Shown: positions 52,628-62,635, numbered from the stretch's first letter. The stretch is 64,000 bases of DNA from JACRCT01 sp049841135 (GCA_049841135.1 JASGHK010000004.1:1488001-1552000), one strand, 5' to 3'. Translations and numbers: made by a program. The notes: a model not told the origin generated them from the sequence alone.

Positions 52628-54508
52628 CTACTCGCCTCCGCCGAGCTTCTTGATGCGGTTCTTGGCCTTGGTGTTCAGCTCGCTGCCAGGGTCCGTCATC
52701 TGAAGGATCAGCTCGAGCTCGCGGCGGGCCTTGTCCGGGTCCTGCTGCATGTCGATGTAGGCCTGCTCGGAGAGCTCCTTCGCCTTCTGGTTGATGATGC
52801 CCAGGTTGCGCTTGGCCACCTCGTCGCCGGGGTTCACGGCGATCACCTGCTTGAACGCGGTGTAGGCCTTCGGGTAGTTCTCCGCGGTCATCGCCTTCAG
52901 GCCCTCCTTGATGAAGGTGCCCGAGCCCACCGCGCCGATCTTGGCCATGTAGGCGCTCCCGGAGCCGCCCGGGATGGACTTGAGGATGGCGACCGCCTTG
53001 GTGACGTTCCCTTCGCCCTCCACGTTGCCGTAGAGGTCCTTGAAGGTCGTCATCTTGTCCTTGAGCTGGGCGCAGCGGGCATCCTCGCAGGCCGCGGCCA
53101 TGCCGATGGCCTCGTCAAGCTTGCCGGAGTTGAAGACCTCCGCGATCTTCGCGGTCGGGTCGTCGCTGCTTTCCTTGGCCTTGACGGGCCCGCTGACCTT
53201 GGGCGCAGGCGCGCCGGCCTTCTGGACTGCCTCGCTCAGCGCCTGCGCGTCGGTGTTCGTCGGGTCCACCGCCAGCACGTCGGTGACGGCCTGCCGTGCG
53301 GCCTCGAGGTTCCGGGTCTTGGTCTCCGAGGGCTTCTTCTCCTCGTTGGCTTTCTTGAGCGCGTCCTTGCCGGCGTTGATGCGGTCCTCGATCTTCGCCT
53401 TGCAGGCTTCGAGGGCCTTCGGGATGCGGTCCGCGGTCAGGCTGTCCTCGGGAATGGTCTTGAGCTTCTCGACCGCGGCCGCGAGGTCGCCCTTCTCGCA
53501 CAGCTCCTTGGCGGCCTCGAGGATCTCCTGGTTGGCGAACTCCTTCTTGGACGCGTCGTAGCGACGTTGCGAGTCCGACACGCGCGAGTTCCAGGTGGGG
53601 TCCGGGGTCTGGAACTCCTTGGCGTACTCCAGGGCCTTCTGGAAGGTCTCGGCGGCACGCTTGAAGTCGCCCGAAGCCGTCGCCTTCTTGCCCGCCTCGA
53701 TGATCTTGTCGAGCTCGCTGGCCGCCTGCTGGAACTCACGCTCGGCCTGGACGCGCGCATGCTCCCTGGCGATCTTGTCCTGGCGGACCTTGACGGCGCC
53801 CAGGAGCACGAAGAAGACGATCGCCACGCCGCCGATGATCAACATCCGCTTGCGGGAGGCCTTCTTCGACGCGCCGACCTCGGGAAGCTGCATCTGCCCG
53901 GTGCCGCCTGCCTCATCGTCGCCCAGCGCGACTGGCTGGGGACGCTTCGAGATGGGGCCTTTCGCAGTGGCGGGACGCCGCCCGGTCGAGGGCTTTCCGG
54001 CAGCAGGCTTGGCCCCGGTCGCGGTTCGCGGGGCGGCGCGGGGAGCCAGGAACGTCAGCTCGGTGTCGCCCATCACGATGATGTCGCCGTCCTGCAGCTC
54101 GGTCTCGGCCTCGACACGGGCACCGTTGAGCATGGTGCCGTTGCCCGAGCCCTGGTCGACGAGGACGCACTTGGCCCCTTCGCGGACGATGACGATGTGC
54201 TTGCGGCTGACGGAGATGTCCGGGATGACGATGGTGTTGTCACCCTGGCGCCCGACACTGGTCTCGCCAGGCCCGATGTTGAACTCGGCGCCTGCCTTGG
54301 GGCCGCGCGTGACCGAGAACTTCGGGCTCCCACCCGCCTTCTTCACCGGCGCCGGTGCGGGCGCCGAGTCCATCAGCATGGTGGCATTGGGATCCGCGGG
54401 CGCCTCGTCGCCTTCCGACAGCGTCGCGCTGGCGTCCTCTTCAGGCTCGGGCGCCGCAGCAGGACGACCGGAAGGGCGCGGCCGGGTGGACTTGGGAGGA
54501 GGAGGCAT
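52628..54508 (-). CDS. FHA-domain and TPR membrane protein
   Basis: 626 residues. Residues 60-150 form an FHA domain (EFNIGPGETSVGRQGDNTIV, SVSRKHIVIVREGAKCVLVD, QGSGNGTMLNGARV), which binds phosphothreonine peptides. One membrane helix (MLIIGGVAIVFFVLLGAV) is near residue 225. The C-terminal half is TPR-like (FKRAAETFQKALEYAKEF, YPKAYTAFKQVIAVNPGDE) and probably periplasmic. ATG at 54506-54508. It lies 18 bases after the other FHA gene and is followed at one base by xseA. Together with that gene it flanks the Tad genes, and phosphorylation by a Ser/Thr kinase may control them. Confidence 0.85.
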   Translation of the reverse strand: MPPPPKSTRPRPSGRPAAAPEPEEDASATLSEGDEAPADPNATMLMDSAPAPAPVKKAGGSPKFSVTRGPKAGAEFNIGPGETSVGRQGDNTIVIPDISVSRKHIVIVREGAKCVLVDQGSGNGTMLNGARVEAETELQDGDIIVMGDTELTFLAPRAAPRTATGAKPAAGKPSTGRRPATAKGPISKRPQPVALGDDEAGGTGQMQLPEVGASKKASRKRMLIIGGVAIVFFVLLGAVKVRQDKIAREHARVQAEREFQQAASELDKIIEAGKKATASGDFKRAAETFQKALEYAKEFQTPDPTWNSRVSDSQRRYDASKKEFANQEILEAAKELCEKGDLAAAVEKLKTIPEDSLTADRIPKALEACKAKIEDRINAGKDALKKANEEKKPSETKTRNLEAARQAVTDVLAVDPTNTDAQALSEAVQKAGAPAPKVSGPVKAKESSDDPTAKIAEVFNSGKLDEAIGMAAACEDARCAQLKDKMTTFKDLYGNVEGEGNVTKAVAILKSIPGGSGSAYMAKIGAVGSGTFIKEGLKAMTAENYPKAYTAFKQVIAVNPGDEVAKRNLGIINQKAKELSEQAYIDMQQDPDKARRELELILQMTDPGSELNTKAKNRIKKLGGGE

Positions 54509-54526
54509 CGTCGGGGGCTCTCGTCG

Positions 54527-55997
54527 CTATTGCGGACCGGTGTCGCCGTAGTCTGCGATCTTGTCCTTGAGCTTGCCGCGGCACGCGTGCTCGTCGTCGC
54601 TCTCGGGGAACCAGGCCAGGCCGTTCTTGTACTCGTAGAGGGCCTTCTTCGGGTCCTTGAGCTCTTCCCAGCGCTTGGCCGTCATCAGGATCTTGCTGCA
54701 GCGCTGGTCGAGCTCCTTGTCGGTGTCGCGGAGCGTGGACTGCGCGAGCGTGTAGAGGTCGGGCTTGTTGTTCTCGAGGTTCTCGAGGAAGAGCATGCAG
54801 GTGTGCAGGGACTTCCAGGCGAGGAAGGTGTTCTCCGCAGCGATCCCTTTCTTCTCGAGGAACTCGACCGCGAGGTCGTAGGCCGTCTTCGCCTCTCGCA
54901 CGCACTCGTCTCCCGTGCACGCCGGCAAGGGTCGGATGTTGAGCCTGACCTTGGTGAGCGCCCACGGAACGGCATTGGGTGGATTGTCGGAGTGGTCGAA
55001 GACGATCTCGTTCACGTCGCCCTTGCGCAGCAGCTTCTTGGGCAACTTGTAGCGCTGGACCTTGGTGTAGTCGCCCATGGTCGGCGTGATGTAGGCGACG
55101 TGCACGCCGTTGAGCGAGATGTCCACCTGCTCCTTGCGGTCGACGCCTTGAGGCTCGAAGGCGACGTAGTAGACGACGGGGATGGACTCGGCGTAGTCGA
55201 AGACGAAGTGGACCTCGTCCTTGGTCTGCTTGGTGACGCCGAAGTCCTCGCCGTATCCGAAGACGTCTTTGCTCTTCGACTCGCTGATCTTGAATTGGTC
55301 GTGGGAGAGGTCGGCGATCGCCACGTCGACCTTCGTGGTCTTGGTGATCTGCCAGACGGTGAGGCCCAGAAGTCCGACGCCAAGCAGGGAGGCGACGGAG
55401 ATGATGGCGATTCGGACGGGCTTGGTGGCCTCGAGCCAGAAGACCTTCAGCTTGCCGACGAGGCCTGCATTCTCGCGGCGCAGTCGCGCGCGCTCCGAGG
55501 CCAACATGGGCGCCGCGCCCTTGGGCTGAGGTCTCGCCAGCGGGCCAGGTCGGCTTCCAGCCCCGCTCTTGACGGGCATGGGCCGCTTCGAGGCTGCCTG
55601 GATCGGCGAGGTGGCTTTCAGCTGCTGGGGCGAGCTTGGCCAGCGCCTTCGACTTGACCTTGGACTTCTCGTTGTCGACGAGCCGGGTGCGGTTCGCAGC
55701 CTCCGCAGCAGCGAGCTCGACGCTGAAGACGACCGGCCCCACCGAGAGCAGGTCGCCGGACTGCAGCTCCTCCTCGGTGACCGGGTTGCCGTTGACCTGG
55801 GTCCCGTTCGCGCTTCCCTGGTCCTGCACGAAGAAGCGACCGCCCTCGTCACGGATGATGACGTGCTTGCGGCTGACCCCGGGGTCATACAGCACCACGT
55901 CATTCTCCGCGGTGCGCCCGATGGACACCTCGGGCTGGTCGAACGAGTACTGCCGTCCGAGGTCCTTTCCCTCCTGGATGGTGAGCGAGAATCCCAT
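54527..55997 (-). CDS. FHA-domain membrane protein (one frameshift)
   Basis: About 489 residues once repaired. Residues 1-95 form an N-terminal FHA domain (YSFDQPEVSIGRTAENDVVL, GVSRKHVIIRDE, GSANGTQVNGNPV). A basic linker follows, then a membrane helix (IAIISVASLLGVGLLGLTVW, about residue 190). The C-terminal part (215-489) is extracytoplasmic: FGYGEDFGVTKQTKDEVHFV, a strand region YITPTMGDYTKVQRYKLPK, Cys-rich CTGDECVREAK and a TPR-like end. The frame breaks at 55627-55637, one base extra in a C/G run beside AAGCTC. ATG at 55995-55997. It lies 175 bases downstream of tadC; the gap holds nothing clear. Confidence 0.82.
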
Positions 55998-56186
55998 GAG
56001 CTTTCGCGCACCTAGACAGGGCCCGACGCGGGCGCCCGCTTGGTCTCCGTCGTCATTGTGTCACAGCAGAATTGTCCGCGCCACGGTTCCGGGAGTTTCC
56101 TTGTGCTTGTCCATCGGTCAAGTGGACAGGTCACCTTCACCCCCGAGGAACCATTGACTCACGCCACGGACGCCAGGCAGGCGAGC

Positions 56187-57080
56187 CTAGTCGACGCCCA
56201 CGAAAACCAGTTTGAAGATGATGGGCCCGAACAAGACCATGAACACGGTGGGGAAGATGCAGGCGATGAGCGGAAAGAGCATCTTCACCGGAGCTTCGTT
56301 GGCGAGCTTCTCGGCGCGCTGGGTGCGCTCGATGCGCAGCTGCGTGGACTGGATGCGCAGCACCTTGCCGATGGAGGTGCCCATGCGGTCGGCCTGGATG
56401 AGGGCGGCGACGAAGCTGGAGAGCGAGGGGAGGTCGACGCGAGCGATGAGCGCCTTGAGCGCCTCCTCGCGAGTCTTTCCCATCTTCAGCTGCTTGAGGA
56501 CGATCATGAACTCGTCCCGCAGCGGGCCTCCCTTGCCCTTCTCCACGACCTTGTTGAGCGCCGCGGTGAAGTCGAGACCCGCCTCCACCGACAACGTCAG
56601 CAAGTCGAGGTTGTAAGGCAAAGCGCGGGTGATGAGGTGGTGGCGCCTGTTGACTTGGTCGTTGAGCCAGAGCTTGGGGTACCACAGGCCCACCAAGCCG
56701 ATGAGCAGCGCCCACGCCAGGTTCACGTCGATGGCATTGAGGGCAAACATGCCGAAGGCCAGGGCAAACAAGAACCCCAGCTCCTGCATGGCCATGATCT
56801 CTTCTGGCTTGAGCTGGCTCGGCTCACCTGCGGTGATGAGCTTGCGGCGGGTCTTCGCTTCGTAGCTGGGCCACATGAAGCGCCGGTTGACGATGCCCAG
56901 CTGACGCAGGGCCACCGTCTGCAGCGCCTTGACGAAGCCGGTCTTCTCCTCCGAGGCCTCGCCCAGCAGCCTGCCCAGGAACAGGTCCCACATGCCCAGC
57001 CCGAGCATGAACGCCGCGCCGGCGAAGAGCGGCACCGACACGGCAATCAGCACACTGTTGAGGACGCTAGAACTCTGCAT
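56187..57080 (-). CDS. tadC: TadC-like inner-membrane platform protein
   Basis: 297 residues of the type II secretion F family. The pattern ALPYNLDLLTLSVEAGLDFT followed by AALNKVVEKGKGG, then MGKTREEALKALIARVDLPS, is the T2SSF core, with a C-terminal hydrophobic pair (MLFPLIACIFPTVFMVLFGP). The N-terminal 100 residues contain further helices and the segment SQLKPEEIMAMQELGFLFAL. ATG at 57078-57080, 12 bases after the TadB stop. It is the last Tad gene here on the minus strand. With TadB it would form the inner-membrane platform of a Tad/Flp pilus or Tad-like secretion system. No frameshift is present. Confidence 0.92.
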   Translation of the reverse strand: MQSSSVLNSVLIAVSVPLFAGAAFMLGLGMWDLFLGRLLGEASEEKTGFVKALQTVALRQLGIVNRRFMWPSYEAKTRRKLITAGEPSQLKPEEIMAMQELGFLFALAFGMFALNAIDVNLAWALLIGLVGLWYPKLWLNDQVNRRHHLITRALPYNLDLLTLSVEAGLDFTAALNKVVEKGKGGPLRDEFMIVLKQLKMGKTREEALKALIARVDLPSLSSFVAALIQADRMGTSIGKVLRIQSTQLRIERTQRAEKLANEAPVKMLFPLIACIFPTVFMVLFGPIIFKLVFVGVD

Positions 57081-57092
57081 GTGCTCTCCGGC

Positions 57093-57938
57093 CTAGACGT
57101 CGATGTTCACGATCTTGCGGATGATCATGATCCCGAGGAACTCCATCAACGCGATGGCGGCGACCAGCACGTACCCGAACCAGTGATCGAGCATGGGCTC
57201 CATCAGGTCGGGGCGCATGTAGTTGAGGACGACCCCCAGCGCTGGGGGCATGGACGCCACGATCCAGCCCTGCATCTTGCCTTGGCTGGTGATCGCGTCG
57301 ATCTTGCCCTCGAGGCGGAAACGCTCGCGGATGGTGGCGGAGATGGTCTCGAACATCTCGGCCATGTTGCCGCCCAGCTGGCGGGCGATGTTGGTGGAGA
57401 CGACGACCAGGTCGAGGTCCTCGCTGCCGACGCGCTTGCCCATGTTGATGAGGGCTTCCTCGAGCGGCACGCCGAGCTTGATCTCCTTGACGAAGAGGCC
57501 GAACTCCTGCTGGAGCGGGGGGGCGGACTCCTTGGAGATGTGCTCGATGGCCTGCGGGAAGGTCAAGCCGGCCTTGAAGGCATTGGCCATGGCCTGGAGC
57601 GCGTCGACCAACTGCACGTTGAACTTCTTGATGCGCCGCTTCCGGTAGAACTTGACCATGAACATCGGGAAGAAGAAGCCGGCGACGGACAACAGGAAGC
57701 ACATCAGCGGGTTAAAGACGAGCCACCCGACGATGGCGAACATGAAGAAGGTGCAGATGTTGAGGATCATCACCTGCTTGGCGTCGATGAACAGGAACAT
57801 GTCGGACATGTCCGTCATCGAGCGGGTGACGTAGCGCTCCTGGTACTGCTCGTACGCCTTGGTGAAGATGCCGAACATCACCAGGCATAGAAAGAAGACC
57901 GACCCGGTGGTCAGCAGCAGCGTCAATGCAGCAAACAT
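57093..57938 (-). CDS. tadB: TadB-like inner-membrane platform protein
   Basis: 281 residues of the type II secretion F family. The N-terminal helix is MFAALTLLLTTGSVFFLCLV. The T2SSF core reads FNVQLVDALQAMANAFKAGL, QAIEHISKESAPPLQQEFGL and VSTNIARQLGGNMAEMFETI. The C-terminal helix is YVLVAAIALMEFLGIMII. ATG at 57936-57938. CpaB ends at 57993, 55 bases upstream. In typical tad operons the secretin, TadZ and TadA ATPase genes lie between cpaB and tadB; none is present here, so those parts must be encoded elsewhere. Confidence 0.92.
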   Translation of the reverse strand: MFAALTLLLTTGSVFFLCLVMFGIFTKAYEQYQERYVTRSMTDMSDMFLFIDAKQVMILNICTFFMFAIVGWLVFNPLMCFLLSVAGFFFPMFMVKFYRKRRIKKFNVQLVDALQAMANAFKAGLTFPQAIEHISKESAPPLQQEFGLFVKEIKLGVPLEEALINMGKRVGSEDLDLVVVSTNIARQLGGNMAEMFETISATIRERFRLEGKIDAITSQGKMQGWIVASMPPALGVVLNYMRPDLMEPMLDHWFGYVLVAAIALMEFLGIMIIRKIVNIDV

Positions 57939-57992
57939 GGCGCTCCCTTAGGCTCCAGAGGCGAGGCGTTCGGTGGACGAGACCACGTCGTG

Positions 57993-58829
57993 CTACTGGT
58001 CGGCGCCGCCCTTGCTGATGCCCGTGCCGCCGCCCTTGCTCTCGGTGCCGCGGATGATCTGGATGGTCCGGTAGCGCAAGGTCTGGAGCGCCTTCATGCG
58101 CTCGCCGGTGAGCAGGGTGTTCATGGTGGCGCGGCCACGCTCTTCCTGGACGTCGATGTCCTCGGGGTTGCGCAGGGTCAGGGTCAGGCCACCGAGCTCG
58201 GAGGCAAGCGAGAGGATCTCGGCTTCTTCGGGGAGGAGCAGGAACGTCAGGTTGTTGTAGCCGCGCTCGCTCTCGGGCAGGAGGTTGATGTTGGTGGTGC
58301 CGGTGATCTTGCCGGTGGCCAGCACGACCACGTTCTGCATCAGGGTCACGGCGATTTGCTCGCCCGACGACTGGTCGCGGAAGCTGCCGATGATGTCGAC
58401 GTGGTCGTTCGGGCGGATCCAGCCGCCGACACTCATCTTGGCGCCCGTCAGGTCGATGGTGAGGGCGCGGCCCTTCTTCTGGACGATGGTCGAGAGCTTC
58501 TCGGCCGCCTTGCTGGTCTCGAACTGGCTCCAGAGCAGCGGGTCGCCGGCCTGCAGGGGCACGAGCACGCGCTGGCCGATGACGTAGCTGGCGCTGTCGG
58601 GCTTGACCACCGACGAAGTGACGAACTGCTCGGGGATGGGGCGCTGGCTCACCATCTCGAAGCTGACCGCCGTGCCTTCGGCGATGTCCTGGTTGGCGAC
58701 GATGACGGGGACGAGGTTCCATCCCGCCTTGACCCGCTTCTTCTCGCGGTCGATCCCCAGGTAGGCGACGGCGCCGGCGAGGAGGCCGAGAACGATGGCG
58801 ATGATCAGTGGGGTCTTACCCTTGAGCAT
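57993..58829 (-). CDS. cpaB: CpaB/RcpC-type pilus assembly protein
   Basis: 278 residues. An N-terminal anchor helix (LIIAIVLGLLAGAVAYLGI) is followed by an SAF domain: VPVIVANQDIAEGTAVSFEM, a second repeat IGQRVLVPLQAGDPLLWSQF, and RALTIDLTGAKMSVGGWIRP then NDHVDIIGSF. CpaB sits in the periplasm by the secretin in Flp/Tad pili and aids glycan or pilus assembly. ATG at 58827-58829; the sequence upstream contains a sigma-70 promoter. It is the first of three Tad genes on this strand. No frameshift is present. Confidence 0.92.
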   Translation of the reverse strand: MLKGKTPLIIAIVLGLLAGAVAYLGIDREKKRVKAGWNLVPVIVANQDIAEGTAVSFEMVSQRPIPEQFVTSSVVKPDSASYVIGQRVLVPLQAGDPLLWSQFETSKAAEKLSTIVQKKGRALTIDLTGAKMSVGGWIRPNDHVDIIGSFRDQSSGEQIAVTLMQNVVVLATGKITGTTNINLLPESERGYNNLTFLLLPEEAEILSLASELGGLTLTLRNPEDIDVQEERGRATMNTLLTGERMKALQTLRYRTIQIIRGTESKGGGTGISKGGADQ

Positions 58830-58906
58830 GGAGCATGTCCTCCCAAAGGACTGCAGAAAGGCGAGATGAGCGGACCTTGAAGGACCCGCCCCAAGTGTGG
58901 TTGCTG

Positions 58907-58936
58907 ATTCTGCTACAGGGCGCTTCTACCCGTCAA
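58907..58936 (-). promoter_or_regulatory. Promoter of the cpaB-tadB-tadC operon
   Basis: On the minus strand, TTGACG (58931-58936), an 18-base spacer, then CAGAAT (58907-58912). Five of six -35 bases match consensus. It lies in the 146-base gap between the anti-sigma stop and the cpaB start, leaving a leader of about 70 bases. Confidence 0.55.
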
Positions 58937-58975
58937 TGCGCGCGTCCTGACGAAAAGGCCCGAGGCGGTGCAGTT

Positions 58976-60492
58976 TTAGTGAGCCGCTTCGCTCGCCGCA
59001 TCGAAGTCGTGCTGCTTGGCCTTCTCCATCGGAGCCGCACGGGCCGGGGAGGCCGGCGCGCCGCGTGGGCCGCTGCTTCCGGCTGCGCTGCCCGTACCCA
59101 GGTCCGGCCAGCGCCGCGCGTACTCTGCGCGCGCCAAGGCCGCATCGCCCGTGCGTCCCAGGCGCTCGAGCAACTCGAGCCGCCACCACGCGACGTCCTG
59201 GGCCTTCGGGTGGTTCGGGTAGCTTTTGAGGAAGGTGGCGTAGGTGGCCTCGGCTCCGGGCAGGTCGCCGTTGTTGGACTGGTCCTTGCCCTTGCGCAGC
59301 AGCTCCTCGGGCGAAAGCCGCGCCTCAGCGGCCCCGACCTTCTTGGCCGGCGCTTCAGCCTTGGCAACCAGCGACTCGTCGGCAGCTGCCGCCATCGGCG
59401 CGGCATCCTCGCGAGAGTCGCGCTTCTTGGCTTCGGCGTAGACCGGAGCGGGAGCAGGCGGTGGAGCAGGCGCTGGCGGGCTCGGCCTTGGGCGCCGGCA
59501 TCCGAGTCGGCTTGGCGTCGTCGAGCGGATTGACGTTGCTCATCGTGGCCGAGGCGGTCTGCGACGCCCTGTCGATGTAGCCGTACTGAGCCGACTGCGC
59601 CGGAGCCCGAGCGAGGTTCTTGGACCCGATGGCCTGACCACCACCGCTGCCCTTCCCATCTCGCTCGCGCTCCTCGGTGACCATCCCCTGCTCTTCCGCC
59701 CGCCCCCGAGCGTCGCTCTTCGCGAGAGCCAGGCTCGAGGAGGGATTGGTCACCACTGGGGCCTTCGCGTCCTTGTTCCCTTCGCCGCCCGAGCTCGGCC
59801 TCGAGCTGGTCGTTGGCCGTATCGCCGGCCTTCAGGGCCTTGGCCTTGGTTGCGGGCTTGGGCATGGCCTTGGCGGGCTGGGCACCCTCGGCGCTCTTGT
59901 CGGCGACGGCCACGTCGAAGGTCGACGCCTGCTCCTTGGCCTTGGATTCGGACCTGGCCTCTTCGCGCTTGGCCTTCGGGTCTCCGGGAACGGCCACGGC
60001 GATTTCCGCGATCGGCTCGGCAGGCTTGGCGGGAGCCCCGACCATCGGGCTGGGAGGCGCCGCGGGAGTGGGGGCAGGCGGCTGCATCGCGGAGGGGAAC
60101 CTGGGCTGAAGCGCACGGCTCGCGTCGCCACCCGGCTTGAAGACCAAGAGCAGTGCCACCGCAGCAGCACTCGCAAAGCCAAGCGACGGGACGAGCCAGC
60201 TCCAAATCTTCGATACCCGTGGAACCTTCGTCTCGGCGGCCCGGCCCTTCGCGGCCTGCTCCGCGTAGGCGAGCAATGACTCGAGGCCCGCAGCAGGCGC
60301 CGGCTCGGGCTTGAGCTCGGCCATCAGCGAGCGGGTGCCCGTCATCTGCATCAGCGCGATGCGGCAGTCCGCACAGCCGGCGACGTGCGCCTCGACGTCC
60401 TTGCGGGAAGCGCCCTCGAGCTCGCCGTAGGCGTAGTCGAGCAGGAGCTCCTGCACCGTCGCGCAGCTGTCAGCCGACTGCTTCACGTCCAC
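58976..60492 (-). CDS. Zinc-finger anti-sigma factor with TPR-like C-terminus (two frameshifts)
   Basis: About 504 residues once repaired. The N-terminal zf-HC2 domain has the ZAS pattern with C11 in SADSCATVQELL and HVAGCADC (Hx3Cx2C, about residues 36-43). One membrane helix follows (WLVPSLGFASAAAVALLLVF, about residue 110), then a long Ala/Pro/Lys-rich low-complexity region. The C-terminus is TPR-like (LRKGKDQSNNGDLPGAEATY, WWRLELLERLGRTGDAALAR). Frame breaks lie at 59784-59796 (extra base beside GAGCTC) and near 59471-59482. ATG at 60490-60492. It is 10 bases downstream of the ECF sigma factor, its likely target. The TPR-like tail is unusual and may sense an envelope state. Confidence 0.8.
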
Positions 60493-60502
60493 ACTTCTCC
60501 TT

Positions 60503-61171
60503 TCAACCTGCCACTCCGGAAACCACGCCCTTGGGCTCCTCGGCCATGTCGCCCTCGACCCCCGCCTCCGCCAAGAACTTCCGCAGCGACTCGAGCGCGT
60601 ACCGCATGCGGCTCTTCACCGTGTTCTCCGGAACCCCCGTCACCTCGGCGATATCCTTGAACTGCACGCCGTGGTACTCGCGCAGCACGAAGACCTCCCG
60701 CTGCTCCGGCGGAAGCCTGGAGATCGCCTTCGCCAGGACCGGCCGCAGCGAGGCCGCGTGCGCCGTGCGATCCGGCTGGGCATCCGCGCTGGCCACCTTC
60801 TCGGACAGGGCCCGCTCGTCCTCACCCTCGCCGCTGGTGGCGTCGAGGCTGTCGGCCTTGCGGTAGCTGTCCTTGCGGATGGCGTCCATACACAGGTTCC
60901 GCGCGATCGTGTAGACCCAGGTGGTGAACTTCGCCTTCGCCTCGTACGTGCCCGCGCTGCGCACGACCTTCAGCCACGTCTCCTGCAGCAGGTCTTCGGC
61001 CCGCTGCCGGTTGTTCGAGAGCCTGAAGAGGAAGTTGTAGACCGCGCCCCGGTGGCGGCGGACGAGCTCCTCGAAAGAGCGCACGTCGCCGGCCTTGTAC
61101 GCGAGCATCAACTTCTCGTCTGCGACGCTCTCGACCACAGTTCTTCCCGGGACGGTAGGGAGTCCTGCCAC
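60503..61171 (-). CDS. ECF RNA polymerase sigma factor (RpoE-like)
   Basis: 222 residues. Region 2: DVRSFEELVRRHRGAVYNFL, AEDLLQETWLKVVRSAGTYE and KFTTWVYTIARNLCMDAIRK. Region 4: ISRLPPEQREVFVLREYHGV, QFKDIAEVTGVPENTVKSRM. The GTG start at 61169-61171 is uncertain; another GTG at 61136-61138 has GGGAAG four bases upstream and begins VVESVADEK. The gene sits directly upstream of the anti-sigma gene. The DUF2085 stop at 61217 lies 45 bases upstream on the same strand, so the promoter may lie within that gene. Confidence 0.93.
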   Translation of the reverse strand: MAGLPTVPGRTVVESVADEKLMLAYKAGDVRSFEELVRRHRGAVYNFLFRLSNNRQRAEDLLQETWLKVVRSAGTYEAKAKFTTWVYTIARNLCMDAIRKDSYRKADSLDATSGEGEDERALSEKVASADAQPDRTAHAASLRPVLAKAISRLPPEQREVFVLREYHGVQFKDIAEVTGVPENTVKSRMRYALESLRKFLAEAGVEGDMAEEPKGVVSGVAG

Positions 61172-61216
61172 CTGAGGGCTGCCACTCTACCTTGAAGTGC
61201 CTGCCGACTGTCGCCT

Positions 61217-61688
61217 TCAGGGTTCCGAACCGTCCCGGTTGTCGGTTCGAACGTCCGGGGGTTCGTTTGGATTCTGTCCTTCGACCGCGGCGCCAGACGG
61301 CCAGTTCCACGACGACGACGATGGCGCCGATTACTCCCAACTGGGCCATCGACAACGGGAATCCAGGGCGGACGAGGTGCAAGTAGAGCGTCCTGCCCAA
61401 GGCCATCCCCAGGAGGACACCGGTGCTGATGCGCCAGAGATTGGTCCCGGTCCATGGGTCGAAGCGGCCGCGCGCCCAGTCGAGAATCGCCGGAGCCGGG
61501 AGGAGGAAGGCGACATACGGGTCGTACGGCCAGGAGAGCGGCGCCTTGAGCGCGACCTGGGCGGCGATGACCGCAAACATCACCGGGTAGACCCCCAGGC
61601 AGCGCGCGCACAGGTGGAGTCCGGCGAGGTGCACGCAGCGGTGGTACTGGCTCTCGGGGTGGTGGGAGAGGAAGAACGGCGTGCTCAC
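61217..61688 (-). CDS. DUF2085 membrane protein (one frameshift)
   Basis: About 156 residues once repaired. The N-terminus VSTPFFLSHHPESQYHRCVH and LAGLHLCARCLGVYPVMFAV are the DUF2085 signature (HHxxxxxxxxC...CARC.G.Y), likely a metal site, followed by four membrane helices. The frame breaks at 61270-61274 (GATTC for GATC); repair gives RRTDPNEPPD and a stop TGA at 61217-61219. Without repair it would run 390 bases into the sigma gene. The GTG start at 61686-61688 overlaps the OppF stop (GTGA), so the two are coupled. Function of the family is unknown. Confidence 0.82.
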
Positions 61689-62635
61689 TCGACCTCCGCG
61701 GCGCGATGGCAGACGGCGATTTGGCCTTGGCCTACCTTGTGGGACGGCGGGCTCCGGTGTCGGCAGAGGTCGATGGCCTCGGGGCAACGCGGGTGAAAGC
61801 GACAGCCTTCCGGGAGCAGGACGGGGCTCGGCGGCTCCCCCGCGAGCACGACCACTCCCCTGCCCACCGTCAGAGCCGCCGAAAGGAGTGCCTTCGTATA
61901 GGGATGCGCCGGGGCCCGGTACACGCGCTCGACCGGGCCGGACTCGACCACCTGGCCCAGGTACATCACCGCGACACGGTCGGCCAGGTGCGCCACCACG
62001 CGCAGGTCGTGCGAGATGAAGAGCAAGCAGAAGCCTCCAGGCGGGCCTGCAGCTCACTCAGCAGGTTCAGGATTTGGGCCTGGACCGACACGTCCAGCCC
62101 CGCAGTCGGCTCGTCGAGGACGAGGAGGCTCAGGCTCCACCGCGAGCGCCCGCGCGAGCCCCACGCGCTGTCGCTGCCCGCCCGACAGCTCGTGAGGGAG
62201 CCGTTCGCTCAGGTCCGGCCCGAGGCCGACCTGCGCGAGCAGTGCCTCGACGCGCCCCACCGTGGGGAGGCCGTTGACCTCCAGCGCCTCGCGCACGCAC
62301 TCGCCCACCGTCATTTGCGGGTTGAGCGCACCGGCGGGATCCTGGAAGGTGAGCTGCATCCGCCGCCGCAGCGCCCGGAGGTCGGCGGGCCGAGCCTTCG
62401 TGATGTCCCGCCCGTCGTAGAGCACCTTGCCCGAGGTGACCTCGACCAACCGGACCAGCGCACGGCCGAGCGTCGTCTTGCCGCATCCCGACTCGCCCAC
62501 GAGCCCCACCACCTCGCCACGCTCGAGGGAGAGGCTGACGCCATCGACGGCGCGGACCAGTCCCTTGGCCCGCCCCAGCCCCGCTTCGGCCGGGTAGCAG
62601 ACGACGAGGTCCTCGACCTGGGCGAGCGCGCTCAC
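61685..62635 (-). CDS. oppF: Oligopeptide/dipeptide ABC transporter ATPase, OppF/DppF type (two frameshifts)
   Basis: About 316 residues once repaired. Walker A GESGCGKTT, signature HELSGGQRQRVGLARALAVE, Walker B and D-loop VLDEPTAGLDVSVQAQIL, switch FISHDLRVVAHL, then the C-terminal iron-sulphur/zinc-like Cys segment CRFHPRCPEAIDLC typical of Opp/Dpp ATPases. Frame breaks: 62125-62131 (GAGGCTC for GAGCTC) and 62032-62040 (short G/C run). The GTG start at 62633-62635 overlaps the OppD stop. It follows OppD and precedes DUF2085. The membrane permeases and binding protein are not in this window. Confidence 0.88.

Noticed and set aside
52208..55657. 1149-codon open frame on the plus strand
   Set aside because: It lies antisense to xseA and two FHA genes, is extremely Gly/Arg/Leu-rich and has no family motif. 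Long antisense frames are expected at this GC content.
61172..61270. ECF-type autoregulatory promoter upstream of the sigma gene
   Set aside because: GGAACC is present on the minus strand but the spacing to any GTC-type -10 is about 13 bases, too short for the usual 16-17.
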